Source of the DNA: an uncultured Flavobacteriaceae bacterium
GTDB lineage: Bacteria; Bacteroidota; Bacteroidia; Flavobacteriales; Flavobacteriaceae
Assembly (NCBI GenBank): GCA_937929935.1
Contig: CALFUL010000005.1
Coordinates: 1-64,000 of the forward strand
Length of the DNA stretch: 64,000 bases
Direction of reading: 5' to 3'
The notes under the pieces are model-generated. The model was not told the DNA's origin, did not search any database, and saw only the letters and a program-made list of their open reading frames with translations. Below are positions 34,414 through 44,215 of the stretch, piece after piece (positions within the stretch are counted from its first letter, which is position 1; the number at the start of each line of letters is the position of its first letter). A program made the position numbers and the translations under genes.

Positions 34414-37400
34414 TTGACCCAAACAGCCATTCAAGAAGTTTTTGAACAGTCTCCTCAAATCAGGAAACTGCTAAATTCTATTGCCCAAAATGAACCTGAA
34501 ATAAGGCTCAACGGCCTCGTTGGTTCATCACTTTCATTTGCGTTACAAAGCGTATTTAACAACACAAAGGCTCCCCTACTTCTCATTTTTAATGATAAAG
34601 AAGAGGCAGCTTATCATTTAAATGACCTAGAACTACTTGTTGGTGAAAAAGATGTGCTTTTTTACCCAGGTAGTTATCGCAGACCATATCAAATTGAAGA
34701 AACTAACAATGCTAATGTATTACTCAGAGCTGAAGTACTAAACCGTATAAATTCTCGAAAGAAACCTGCGGTTATTGTAACCTACCCTGATGCTCTTTTT
34801 GAAAAAGTAGTCACGCGAAAAGAACTTGAAAAAAGTACCTTAAAAATTAAAACTGATGATTCTCTTTCTTTAGATTTTCTAAATGAGGTGCTCTTTGAAT
34901 ATCAGTTTAAAAGAGTTGATTTTGTTACAGAACCTGGCGAATTTTCAGTGCGTGGCGGTATTGTTGATGTTTTCTCTTTTTCACATGATGAACCGTACCG
35001 AATTGAATTTTTTGGCGATGACGTTGACAGCATCAGAACTTTTGATGTTGAAACCCAATTATCAACTGAAAAGGTTACCAAAATAAGCATCATACCTAAT
35101 GTAGCTAATAAGTTTTTAAACGAAAAACGTGAAAGTTTTTTCAAATATATTTCACCAAATACCATCGTTTTTGCTAACAATATTGACCAATTATACAATC
35201 GTCTTGATACTTTTTTTGAAAAGGCAAATGATGCTTTTTCAGAATTATCAAAAGAAATAAAGCACATTGAGCCTAGCGAACTTTTCTTGAACGCTTCGCA
35301 GCTACAAAGTCAATTAGCTAATTTAAAATTGATTAGTACAAAAAAGAATAGTAATAAAAATGAATCAGATAAAGAAGCGGTAATTTTTAACACCCAACCG
35401 CAACCGTCATTCAACAAAAAATTTGACCTTTTAATTACTGATCTTAATGAAAATCATGCAAATGGTTTTACTAACTATATTTTTTGCGCCACCAAACAAC
35501 AGGCGCAGCGCTTTCATGATATTTTTAGTGAGATGGATGATGAGGTTCATTATAAAACCATCATTTTGCCATTGTACCAAGGTTTTGTAGCAAATACGCT
35601 ACAAATTACTTGTTATACTGACCATCAAATTTTTGAACGCTATCATAAGTTTAGTTTAAAAAACGGATACTCTAAAAAGCAGGCAATTAGCCTGAAAGAA
35701 CTAAATAAATTAGAAATGGGCGACTATGTTACCCACATTGATCATGGTATTGGAAAGTTTGGCGGACTCAAAAAAATAGATGTTGAAGGTAAAAAACAAG
35801 AAGCCATAAAATTACTATATGGTGAACGTGATATCTTATATGTAAGCATTCATTCGCTTCATAAAATTTCAAAATTTAACGGCAAAGATGGGTCGACACC
35901 CAAAATCTACAAATTAGGTTCTGCTGCCTGGAAAAAAATTAAACAAAAAACAAAATCAAGGGTTAAAAAAATAGCTTTTGATTTGATAAAGGTATATGCA
36001 AAACGACGCTTAAGAAAAGGGTATCAATATGAACCTGATGGGTATTTACAGCATGAATTAGAGGCTTCTTTTATTTATGAGGATACCCCAGATCAAAGCA
36101 AAGCAACTGAAGACATAAAGCGTGATATGGAAAGTGAACGTCCTATGGATCGTTTAATTTGCGGCGATGTAGGATTTGGCAAAACTGAAGTCGCCATAAG
36201 AGCTGCTTTCAAAGCAGTGGCAAATGGTAAACAAGTGGCCATTTTAGTACCCACAACCATATTAGCATTTCAGCACAACAAAACATTTAAAAATCGCTTA
36301 AAAGAATTTCCTGTTACCGTTGACTATTTAAATAGATTTCGTACCACAAAAGAGCGGCGTGAAACTTTAGAAAAACTCGAAGCCGGTAAGGTTGATATTA
36401 TTATTGGCACCCATCAACTAGTTAATAAAAAAGTTAAGTTCAAAGACCTAGGCTTACTGATTGTTGATGAAGAACAAAAATTTGGGGTTTCAGTAAAAGA
36501 CAAGTTGAAGAGTATTAAAGAAAATGTTGATGTACTAACCTTAACGGCTACGCCTATACCCAGAACACTTCAATTTAGTTTGATGGCGGCAAGAGATTTA
36601 TCAGTCATTAATACAGCACCACCTAATAGGTATCCTATTGAGAGTAGTGTTATTAGATTCTCTGAAGAAACTATAAGAGATGCTGTCAGCTATGAAATTC
36701 AAAGAGGGGGGCAAGTATTTTTTATTCATAATAGAATAGAAAATATAAAAGAGGTTGCAGGTATGATTCAAAGGCTCGTACCCGATGCGAAAATTGGTAT
36801 CGGACACGGGCAATTAGATGGTAAAAAACTTGAAAGCTTAATGCTCTCATTTATGAATAATGAGTTTGATGTTCTAGTTTCGACAACCATAGTTGAAAGC
36901 GGACTTGATGTAACCAATGCCAATACCATATTCATCAACAATGCAAACAATTTTGGTTTAAGTGACTTACATCAAATGAGAGGGCGTGTTGGTAGAAGCA
37001 ACAAAAAGGCATTCTGCTTTTTTATCACCCCGCCTTATGATGCTATGACTGCTGATGCACGAAAAAGAATTCAAGCTTTAGAGCAGTTTACTGAATTAGG
37101 TAGCGGTTTTAATATTGCCATGAAAGATTTAGAAATAAGAGGCGCAGGTGATCTTTTAGGCGGTGAACAAAGCGGCTTTATCAATGAAATTGGCTTTGAT
37201 GCTTATCAAAAAATACTGTCAGAAGCTATTGACGAACTTAAAGAAAATGAATTTAAAGAATTGTATCAAGAGGTAGAAGGTGCTAAAGAAAAGGTCTTTG
37301 TAAAAGAAACACAAATTGATACTGATTTTGAAATACTATATCCTGATGACTATATAAATAATGTAGCCGAAAGATTGAATTTATATACAGAACTTAATCA

Positions 37401-37776
37401 GGTTGAAGATGAAGGTTCTTTGAAAAAGTATGAAGAACAATTGGTTGACCGTTTTGGACCACTACCAACTGAGGCACATGATCTTTTAAACTCTGTACGC
37501 ATAAAGTGGATTGCCAAAAGTATTGGGTTACAAAAAGTGATTTTGAAAAAAAATAAATTTATCGGTTACTTTATTGCTAATCAAGAGTCTGAATTTTACC
37601 AAAGTACAGATTTTACAAAAATTCTTACCCTAGTTCAACAAAACCATAAGGTTTGTACAATGAAAGAAAAACAAACGCGAAACGGACTACGTTTGTTACT
37701 AGTTTTTGAAAATATTACTTCAATTGATACAGCTCTTAACAACCTAGCCATTTTTAAATTTTTACAAAAAACTTAG
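34414..37776 (+). CDS. mfd: Transcription-repair coupling factor
   Basis: Mfd displaces stalled RNA polymerase at lesions and recruits UvrA. The 1120 residues include the N-terminal UvrB-homology region (ETNNANVLLRAEVL...), the RNA polymerase-interacting CarD-like domain (~430-500, MGDYVTHIDHGIGKFGGLKK), and the helicase with Walker A GDVGFGKTEVAIRAAF. The DEEQ box follows in LLIVDEEQKFGV, then motifs LTATPIPRT and QMRGRVGRSNKKA. The start is TTG at 34414; no ATG is available before the conserved N-terminus. Confidence 0.97.
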   Translation: MTQTAIQEVFEQSPQIRKLLNSIAQNEPEIRLNGLVGSSLSFALQSVFNNTKAPLLLIFNDKEEAAYHLNDLELLVGEKDVLFYPGSYRRPYQIEETNNANVLLRAEVLNRINSRKKPAVIVTYPDALFEKVVTRKELEKSTLKIKTDDSLSLDFLNEVLFEYQFKRVDFVTEPGEFSVRGGIVDVFSFSHDEPYRIEFFGDDVDSIRTFDVETQLSTEKVTKISIIPNVANKFLNEKRESFFKYISPNTIVFANNIDQLYNRLDTFFEKANDAFSELSKEIKHIEPSELFLNASQLQSQLANLKLISTKKNSNKNESDKEAVIFNTQPQPSFNKKFDLLITDLNENHANGFTNYIFCATKQQAQRFHDIFSEMDDEVHYKTIILPLYQGFVANTLQITCYTDHQIFERYHKFSLKNGYSKKQAISLKELNKLEMGDYVTHIDHGIGKFGGLKKIDVEGKKQEAIKLLYGERDILYVSIHSLHKISKFNGKDGSTPKIYKLGSAAWKKIKQKTKSRVKKIAFDLIKVYAKRRLRKGYQYEPDGYLQHELEASFIYEDTPDQSKATEDIKRDMESERPMDRLICGDVGFGKTEVAIRAAFKAVANGKQVAILVPTTILAFQHNKTFKNRLKEFPVTVDYLNRFRTTKERRETLEKLEAGKVDIIIGTHQLVNKKVKFKDLGLLIVDEEQKFGVSVKDKLKSIKENVDVLTLTATPIPRTLQFSLMAARDLSVINTAPPNRYPIESSVIRFSEETIRDAVSYEIQRGGQVFFIHNRIENIKEVAGMIQRLVPDAKIGIGHGQLDGKKLESLMLSFMNNEFDVLVSTTIVESGLDVTNANTIFINNANNFGLSDLHQMRGRVGRSNKKAFCFFITPPYDAMTADARKRIQALEQFTELGSGFNIAMKDLEIRGAGDLLGGEQSGFINEIGFDAYQKILSEAIDELKENEFKELYQEVEGAKEKVFVKETQIDTDFEILYPDDYINNVAERLNLYTELNQVEDEGSLKKYEEQLVDRFGPLPTEAHDLLNSVRIKWIAKSIGLQKVILKKNKFIGYFIANQESEFYQSTDFTKILTLVQQNHKVCTMKEKQTRNGLRLLLVFENITSIDTALNNLAIFKFLQKT

Positions 37777-37843
37777 TAAAAACTTAATTTTGTTTGTGAT
37801 TTTTCTTACTTTTAAATCTCCCCTGTTTAACTCACAAACCTAA

Positions 37844-38161
37844 TTGATGAATTATAGTCACGGAGAAAGACTCGCACTTACTAAAACAATTGAAGATCTT
37901 ATCACAGATGAGAGTGAATTGTTCCTATTAGAGAATATTAGGAAAATACTTGATGTAGATGATGTTTTTCTTATTAAAGCAAGAGATTTGAATGATGAAT
38001 TGCGGTTAGCTATTATTGATAATATGACCGTGGCGAAGAAAAAATCATTCTTCGATTTAATTGTAAACGGATTTTGTGATTCGAATGTCATTCAATCAAG
38101 CGAGACTATAACATTTAAAAGGCTATTAAAATCGCTGGCAATAGAAACAGAAAAAGTATAA
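37844..38161 (+). CDS. Small acidic hypothetical protein
   Basis: This 105-residue, mainly helical protein starts MMNYSHGERLALTKTIEDL and is not recognised. It contains many acidic residues and a conserved-looking ELFLLENIRKILDVDD stretch. It has no signal peptide and no membrane segment. It lies 67 bases after mfd and could be co-transcribed with it. Codon use looks normal, so it is probably a real gene. Confidence 0.55.
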   Translation: MMNYSHGERLALTKTIEDLITDESELFLLENIRKILDVDDVFLIKARDLNDELRLAIIDNMTVAKKKSFFDLIVNGFCDSNVIQSSETITFKRLLKSLAIETEKV

Positions 38162-38277
38162 TAAGCAGCGCTATCCTTAGCAAATTCTTTGCCCGGTTTC
38201 AAAATCAGTTTTAATACTTAAATTTACCTTTTGAGTCTAAAAGTTAATTTGGCTCGAATTTTGAATTCTAAGTTATT

Positions 38278-39606
38278 ATGAATAAATCATTAGCAATACT
38301 TTTAATTTTTCTTTGTTTTTCATTAGAGGCTCAAAAAACAATCTCTGGTACCTTTTCACCTTCTGAACAGTATACCTGGATTATTGCATACCGGTTAAAG
38401 CCTGGCACTCAGGTGTATGTTACTGATACTGCTATTAAAGATGGAGCTTTTTCAATGAAAATGCCAGAAAATGCAGAACCAGGCACGTATAGATTGGTTT
38501 ATGCAGTGCCACAAGAGGAATACAATTTTGATATCATTTACAGTGGTAAAGAAGATATTGTTCTTTCATTCGATCAAGAAACTGGTGTTTCAATAACAAA
38601 CTCAGAAGAAAATAAATTATTAACTGATTATTTCAATCAAAGTAAAAACATACAAGAAAATATCATTTCATTTTATACGCAAGGAAATTCTGATGCCAAA
38701 AAATTCAATACTTTAATTGATGAACAAAAAGCAATTCAGAAATCTTTTTCAGAAAAGTCAAAAGACTTGGTAGCCCATAATTTTATTGTTGCCAACAAAC
38801 CCTACATACCATCAAATTTCGAATCAATTCAAGATTATGTAGCAAACACCAAGGCAAATTATTTTAACCATATTGACTTTACTAACCCCGCGCTTCAAGC
38901 ATCAGGTTTTTTTACTGATAAGATTACTAATTTTGTTTTTACAGCTTTACCATTAAATGAGATGACAAAGCTTGAAACAGAAATAGCTATGCAAGGCAAT
39001 GTTAAGGTCATTGATGACAAACTAACTTCTGTTTCAGAAACCTACAAATTTCATATCTATTATACGCTTTGGACACAGGCGGCGGCCAGTAGTTTTAATG
39101 AGCTATCAGATTTTATCTACTCAGAATATCTAGTATCATTGGCCAACATTACCAATAACCAAACTATCATTGAAGAAATTGAGACGCACAATCGCTTAAG
39201 AATTGGGGCCAAGGCTCCGAATATCATTTGGAAAAAAGACAACAAAGCTATGACACTTTATGACTTAGACAAAGCCAGTCATTATATTTTAGTGTTCTGG
39301 AGTAGTACATGCGGCCATTGCCTAAAAGAGCTTCCGGTATTACATAAAAGTCTTGAAAATAATACCAATGTAAAGGTGATAGCAGTTGGTTTAGAAGATG
39401 ATAATTTAAGTTGGAAAACTGAATCAGATAAACTCAACAACTTTGAACATGTTATTTCATTAGGCAAATGGCAAAGTGATTATGCACAGCTCTATGCTAT
39501 AACTCAAACCCCAAGTTATTTTATACTCGATAAAGAGAAAAAAATAATTAAAAAACCAGAAGATCAAATTTCGGTTCTTGAGTACCTCAATTCAAAAGAC
39601 AAATAG
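38278..39606 (+). CDS. Secreted thioredoxin-like (TlpA-family) protein
   Basis: The 442-residue protein has a signal peptide (LAILLIFLCFSLEAQ). A beta-rich N-terminal domain like the DUF4369 modules of Bacteroidota follows (~20-115), then a helical middle region. A thioredoxin fold near the C-terminus (~305-440) has VFWSSTCGHCLKELPVLHKS, where C-G-H-C is the redox site, and TQTPSYFILDKEKK with the cis-Pro. It probably acts in periplasmic disulfide exchange or cytochrome maturation. Confidence 0.85.
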   Translation: MNKSLAILLIFLCFSLEAQKTISGTFSPSEQYTWIIAYRLKPGTQVYVTDTAIKDGAFSMKMPENAEPGTYRLVYAVPQEEYNFDIIYSGKEDIVLSFDQETGVSITNSEENKLLTDYFNQSKNIQENIISFYTQGNSDAKKFNTLIDEQKAIQKSFSEKSKDLVAHNFIVANKPYIPSNFESIQDYVANTKANYFNHIDFTNPALQASGFFTDKITNFVFTALPLNEMTKLETEIAMQGNVKVIDDKLTSVSETYKFHIYYTLWTQAAASSFNELSDFIYSEYLVSLANITNNQTIIEEIETHNRLRIGAKAPNIIWKKDNKAMTLYDLDKASHYILVFWSSTCGHCLKELPVLHKSLENNTNVKVIAVGLEDDNLSWKTESDKLNNFEHVISLGKWQSDYAQLYAITQTPSYFILDKEKKIIKKPEDQISVLEYLNSKDK

Positions 39607-40266
39607 TTACAGCTCTTTTAAATCTTTAATGGTTTTAAAGGCAATATCAACCTGATTATCATCAACTAAAATGGTAAACTCATTGGTTGTTGAAATAACT
39701 TCGTATAAGACAATTCCTTCCCAAGCTAAACGCTGAAAAATGAAGTAATAGATACCCGGTACAGAAACATTTTCTGCAGGTAATTTTACCGTTATTGAAG
39801 AAAGATTTTCTGCTTTCTGAGTACATTTTTCTGCACTAAACAAACCTTCTACTACGGTATCCATCACATTGCTAATCACAATATTAATCTCGTTTACCCC
39901 TCTTGAAGAAGTATAAAAAACATCTTGATTGAGATTAATTTCTTCTAGTAATTTCGCTTGCTGTGATAAAATAGTATTAGACGCTAAAAAGGTATAATCC
40001 GTTAAAGAAGACCGCACTGTAATCTCACCAATATTTTTTAAAACCTTAATTATTTTATGGGTTGCTCTAAATTCAAGGTCATCAGATAAACGCTTCAATG
40101 CCATTACAATAGCCCCATTGCGAATTTCTTTACCTAGCTTTTCTTCAATTTCACTTTTGATAATTCTAGACAAAGACGTAAGGTTGATTATACCTTGCGC
40201 TAAGGCACTCTGCAAGAATGGCTTTTTCTTGATATAGTGTTCTACTACAGATGAAATTGTTTTCAT
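39607..40266 (-). CDS. ACT-domain-like regulatory protein with N-terminal helical domain
   Basis: The 219-residue protein begins with a helical domain (residues ~1-75) that looks like a winged helix (SALAQGIINLTSLSRIIKSE). Its C-terminal region has two beta-alpha-beta units (ITVRSSLTDYTF and NLSSITVKLPAENVSVPGIY) resembling ACT domains of aspartate kinase. Such proteins occur in flavobacteria and are sometimes annotated as aspartate kinase, but no kinase motif is present. A regulatory, amino-acid-binding role is inferred. Its stop lies directly after the thioredoxin gene's stop codon, in convergent orientation. Confidence 0.5.
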   Translation of the reverse strand: MKTISSVVEHYIKKKPFLQSALAQGIINLTSLSRIIKSEIEEKLGKEIRNGAIVMALKRLSDDLEFRATHKIIKVLKNIGEITVRSSLTDYTFLASNTILSQQAKLLEEINLNQDVFYTSSRGVNEINIVISNVMDTVVEGLFSAEKCTQKAENLSSITVKLPAENVSVPGIYYFIFQRLAWEGIVLYEVISTTNEFTILVDDNQVDIAFKTIKDLKEL

Positions 40267-40317
40267 TTTGAATGATTTTGTACAAAAATAACATATTGTT
40301 ACAAATAAAACAAATTG

Positions 40318-40677
40318 TCAGAAATGAAAGAAAGCATCCTCGAGATGCTCAATTTTAAAAATCTTTTTATTTTTCAAAATGGTAATGATATCAAAGCGTA
40401 CTTCAACATCAAGATCGTTGGAAATCACATAGTGATCCGCAGCCATTACCAAAAGTTTAATTTTTTTTGGAGTAATAGTTTGGGCAATGGGTATAATTTG
40501 GTCATTGGCTCGTGCCCTAACCTCAACAATGGCCAGCACATTATCTTTTGAGGCAACAATGTCAATTTCAGCTTTTAAATAGCGATAATTTTTAGATTCA
40601 ATTACATAGCCTTTAGCAACCAAAAAATCAGTTGCTATTTTTTCTCCTTCTTTTCCAAATTCGTTATGCTTACCCAT
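40318..40677 (-). CDS. yraN: YraN family (UPF0102) nuclease-fold protein
   Basis: The 119-residue protein has the YraN pattern: GKEGEKIATDFLVAKGY, then EIDIVASKDNVLAIVEVRAR, which is a D-x(n)-E-V-K/R-type PD-(D/E)XK active site with R in the Lys position, and then ITPKKIKLL. It is a small cytoplasmic protein of unconfirmed function, often called a putative endonuclease distantly related to archaeal Holliday junction resolvases. Confidence 0.93.
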   Translation of the reverse strand: MGKHNEFGKEGEKIATDFLVAKGYVIESKNYRYLKAEIDIVASKDNVLAIVEVRARANDQIIPIAQTITPKKIKLLVMAADHYVISNDLDVEVRFDIITILKNKKIFKIEHLEDAFFHF

Positions 40678-40872
40678 CTAAAATTAAGAATTTTCATCAA
40701 AAACGTGCATTTCATCGAAAATATCTGTCTTTGAACGTCTATCGAGCCACTAAAATCGTAAATTTTTATGTAGTACACCGAAAATATAATTTTTCAGATA
40801 CTAGTTTGCTCTTAAGCATCGTTAATAGTAGCCCCAAGCACTTTGAACGAACTCACTAACGCCTCTTTGCCT

Positions 40873-42363
40873 ATGGAATTACTTATTAATTGCAATACTT
40901 CCTCTTTGGCGCCCCTTGCAACCCCGCTAACTCAACAACAGGTAGCACATCTTTATAGAAGATTAGGTTTTAGCGCTTCAGTAGAAACCATTCAAACAAA
41001 TACTGGGCAACCTGCCGGTCAATTAATTGATTCTTTAATCAATGAAGCAATTAACCAAGCACCTATTCCTGCACCAGCTTGGGCAACATGGAATAGTAGC
41101 AATTACCCAGCAGATAGTGATGCAGCAAGAGACTTGAGAAATCAGCAACGCGAAGAATTGAGTATAACATATGCCAATTCATTTTTAACCAATAACCTTA
41201 GAGATCGGCTTAGTTTTTTCTGGAGCAATCATTTAGTTACTGAAATAGATGTGTATGAATGTAATGCCTTCTTGTATGAGTACTTGAACTGTCTTCAAAG
41301 AAATGCTATTGGCAATTTTAAAACTTTTGTCAGTGAAATAGGGCTTACCAGTGCCATGCTTTATTACTTAGATGGCGCTTACAACAACGGCAACAACCCT
41401 AATGAAAATTATGCGCGTGAGCTTTATGAACTTTTTACCTTAGGCGAAGGAAACAACTATACCGAAGTAGATGTTACTGAAACGGCAAGAGCCTTAACAG
41501 GTTATGTTCTAAGAGGCGAATTGGGATGTGAAAAAGTGGGTTTCAGAGCAGATCGCTTTGATGCAGAAAGTAAAACCATTTTTGGTCAATCAGGTAATTG
41601 GGGTTATGATGATGTAATCAACATCCTATTTGCTGAAAGACAAAATGAAATAGCTGAATTCATCTGTAGAAAATTATATGAATTCTTTGTGCATCCTGAT
41701 TCAAAAGAAACTTTTATTTCCGAAAATATTATCCCAGAAATGGCAGCAACTTTTGTTGCTAATAATTTTGACATTGCGCCTGTACTTTCTCAATTATTTA
41801 AAAGTCAACACTTTTTTGATACCCAAGCAATTGGCGTAATTATTAAGAGTCCGTTTGATTTTTACTTCAATATTTTCAAAGAAGCCAGTTTTAGCTACAA
41901 CGATACCACGGTTGCAACCTTAATTAATTATGCCGGACTTTTAAGTCAACGCATGTTCGATCCTTTTGATGTAGCAGGGTGGCAACGTGACCGCTCTTGG
42001 ATCAATACAAATTTTATGATAGGCAGATGGTTGACCATTAAATCATTGTTAGAAGACCTGTACGTTGAAGATGAAGAACAGTTTCGGGCCTTTGCCATGA
42101 GCGTTGTTGGTGATGATGGTCTAACTAATAACAACCCTGATGAAATCGCCAGACCCATTATTGATTTCATCTTACCGAAAGGCTTATTGAATGAATCAGA
42201 GTATTCAAAGGCTTTTTCAATTTTCAGATTTGACATTGATGAGACTTATTATGAAGGTGGCGAAACCGCTTCATGGACCCTGGCCATTTGGCCTCAAGCA
42301 ACGCAACAAGTGCAATTGTTGATGCAGTATTTAGTAAAACAACCAGAATTTCAATTAAAATAA
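40873..42363 (+). CDS. DUF1800 family protein
   Basis: The ATG at 40873 gives a 496-residue protein; the TTG at 40843 would add only ten residues. It contains LTQQQVAHLYRRLGFSAS near the N-terminus, FFWSNHLVTE, NENYARELYELFTLGEGN and QSGNWGYDDVINILFAER, all matching DUF1800. The function is unknown. It is 10 bases upstream of the DUF1501 gene; the two families form a conserved pair in many bacteria. No clear signal peptide is seen. Confidence 0.88.
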   Translation: MELLINCNTSSLAPLATPLTQQQVAHLYRRLGFSASVETIQTNTGQPAGQLIDSLINEAINQAPIPAPAWATWNSSNYPADSDAARDLRNQQREELSITYANSFLTNNLRDRLSFFWSNHLVTEIDVYECNAFLYEYLNCLQRNAIGNFKTFVSEIGLTSAMLYYLDGAYNNGNNPNENYARELYELFTLGEGNNYTEVDVTETARALTGYVLRGELGCEKVGFRADRFDAESKTIFGQSGNWGYDDVINILFAERQNEIAEFICRKLYEFFVHPDSKETFISENIIPEMAATFVANNFDIAPVLSQLFKSQHFFDTQAIGVIIKSPFDFYFNIFKEASFSYNDTTVATLINYAGLLSQRMFDPFDVAGWQRDRSWINTNFMIGRWLTIKSLLEDLYVEDEEQFRAFAMSVVGDDGLTNNNPDEIARPIIDFILPKGLLNESEYSKAFSIFRFDIDETYYEGGETASWTLAIWPQATQQVQLLMQYLVKQPEFQLK

Positions 42364-42373
42364 ACCTACTATT

Positions 42374-44074
42374 ATGTGCGATACTCACGATACTACCCCC
42401 CATAAAGGCATTGAACATGATGGCCACGATCAAGAGCATACATCTTGGAGCCGAAGATCATTTCTTCAAGCATTAGGCATAGCAGGTTCTGGATCAATGA
42501 TGATGGGCAGTAATTTTTTATCAGCCTCTGCTCCCTCGCCTTTAACAGCGGCAATTGCAAATGCTGAAACTGATAAAATTTTAATCTTAATACGTTTATC
42601 AGGTGGTAATGATGGTTTGAGCACTGTCATACCCATTGAACAATATGATACTTACGCGAATGCAAGACCAAATATCTATATACCAGAAAGTAAAGTATTG
42701 AAGTTAACTGATGAATTTGGAGTACCCTCATACATGAAGGCATTACAACCTATGTGGAATGAAGGTCAATTCAAAGCCGTGCATGGTGTTGGTTATGAAG
42801 GTCAAAGTTTATCGCATTTTACAGGTTCTGATATTTTTGCAAATACTGACTTAGAAACCACAGGATTTAGCGGATTGAATACAGGTTGGATGGGAAGATA
42901 TTTTGAAAATACATATTCTGATTATTTAATTAATCCGCCAGCTTCGCCAGCAGCTATTCAAGTAGGTCAATTTGGCAATCTTGTTTTTCAAGGTGATGAA
43001 ACCAACTATGCTTTTGTTACTTCAAATATTGACCAATTAGCCGAAATAGCTGATTCTGGTTTAGTGTATGGGTTAGATGATAATCTTTTTGATAATTGTA
43101 TGTACGGCGACCAACTTAAATTTTTAAGAGGCGTTGCAAACACTACTTATGAATATTCAGAAGTCATTCATGCTGCGCATGAAAATGGAAAAAATGATAT
43201 AGAATATCAAGATAACAATATTGCAAAGCAGCTTGCTCTTTTAGCAAGATTGATAAAAGGCAACTTGGGCACTAAAGTATATATGATTTCATTAGGTGGT
43301 TTTGATACGCATGGTAATCAACCATTAAGACATGAGCGCTTAATGACTGACCTTTCAATTGCAATTGATAATTTTTATGATGATTTAGCAGTTGCAGAGC
43401 AAGATGATAAGGTATTAAGCATGACTTTTTCTGAATTCGGAAGACGTGTTTTTGAAAATGGTTCAAATGGTACCGATCACGGTAAAGCTGCACCTACTTT
43501 ATTCTTTGGTTCAGGACTCAATGGTAGTGCTTTTGTAGGCGAACATCCAACGTTAGAAGGTCAAGACAATTTAGATTACACTACTGATTTCAGAGATCTA
43601 TACGCTACTGTTCTGGCAGAATGGCTATGTGTAGATATTCCTTTAGTAGAACAGCATATTTATTTAGATCAAAAAAGATACAACCCAATAAATTTAGGGT
43701 TTAATTGTAGTGGCTTTGATTTTCCTGACATTGCCTATAGCGATGGCGAAGCAACTGTACCTAACACCTCTGAACCTGAAGAACCTACCCCGTATGAACC
43801 GTCACTTTTAGACAGTATTGTACATAGGCCTTTTTATCCTATTGATGAGAATCCGCATATCTATCTAGAAATGCCTTTTAGTGCGCATGTTGATATTAAG
43901 TTATTTAATATTCTTGGGCAGCAAGTAGGCACCGTATATAATGAAATGATGCTAGAAGGTTCAGTTGAAATTAATATTCGTGAACGCATGCCACAGCACT
44001 TATCAGCAGGTAAATATATTTATCGCATTAATGTTCAAAATAAAAAAATGGCCAAATCAGTAATGGTTGGCTGA
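42374..44074 (+). CDS. DUF1501 protein with Tat signal and T9SS-like C-terminal domain
   Basis: This 566-residue protein belongs to DUF1501, a sulfatase-fold-related family. A twin-arginine motif SRRSFLQALGIAG at about residues 26-38 indicates Tat export. The core has RLSGGNDGLSTVIP, SLSHFTGSDIF, the SLGGFDTHGNQ metal-type motif and FSEFGRRVFENGSNGTDHG. The last ~80 residues (starting near HRPFYPIDENPHIYL) look like a T9SS type A sorting domain, with KLFNILGQQV and SAGKYIYRI. It pairs with DUF1800. The enzymatic role is unknown. Confidence 0.85.
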   Translation: MCDTHDTTPHKGIEHDGHDQEHTSWSRRSFLQALGIAGSGSMMMGSNFLSASAPSPLTAAIANAETDKILILIRLSGGNDGLSTVIPIEQYDTYANARPNIYIPESKVLKLTDEFGVPSYMKALQPMWNEGQFKAVHGVGYEGQSLSHFTGSDIFANTDLETTGFSGLNTGWMGRYFENTYSDYLINPPASPAAIQVGQFGNLVFQGDETNYAFVTSNIDQLAEIADSGLVYGLDDNLFDNCMYGDQLKFLRGVANTTYEYSEVIHAAHENGKNDIEYQDNNIAKQLALLARLIKGNLGTKVYMISLGGFDTHGNQPLRHERLMTDLSIAIDNFYDDLAVAEQDDKVLSMTFSEFGRRVFENGSNGTDHGKAAPTLFFGSGLNGSAFVGEHPTLEGQDNLDYTTDFRDLYATVLAEWLCVDIPLVEQHIYLDQKRYNPINLGFNCSGFDFPDIAYSDGEATVPNTSEPEEPTPYEPSLLDSIVHRPFYPIDENPHIYLEMPFSAHVDIKLFNILGQQVGTVYNEMMLEGSVEINIRERMPQHLSAGKYIYRINVQNKKMAKSVMVG

Positions 44075-44109
44075 TGAAAAAATCAGAACACATACCCCAC
44101 TAATTTTTG

Positions 44110-44158
44110 AAAAGCCTTCGCACTTTAGCCCCAATAAGCAAGCGAAGGCTTTCTTTTT
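44110..44158 (+). terminator. Intrinsic terminator after the DUF1501 gene
   Basis: AAAGCCTTCGC (44111-44121) pairs with GCGAAGGCTTT (44142-44152) around a 20-base loop, followed by T residues. Confidence 0.8.
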
Positions 44159-44191
44159 TATCTATTTCAAGTACCACCCCATAAAAATCTT

Positions 44192-44199
44192 TATTTTTG
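44192..44199 (+). promoter_or_regulatory. Putative -7 box of metG
   Basis: TATTTTTG fits TAnnTTTG, 17 bases before the metG start codon; no strong -33 TTG is visible. Confidence 0.35.
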
Positions 44200-44215
44200 A
44201 GGCTTAAATTAAGTC

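Noticed and set aside
39607-40266. Aspartate kinase annotation for the ACT-like protein
   Set aside because: No kinase catalytic motif is present; a real lysC is at 30886-32136.
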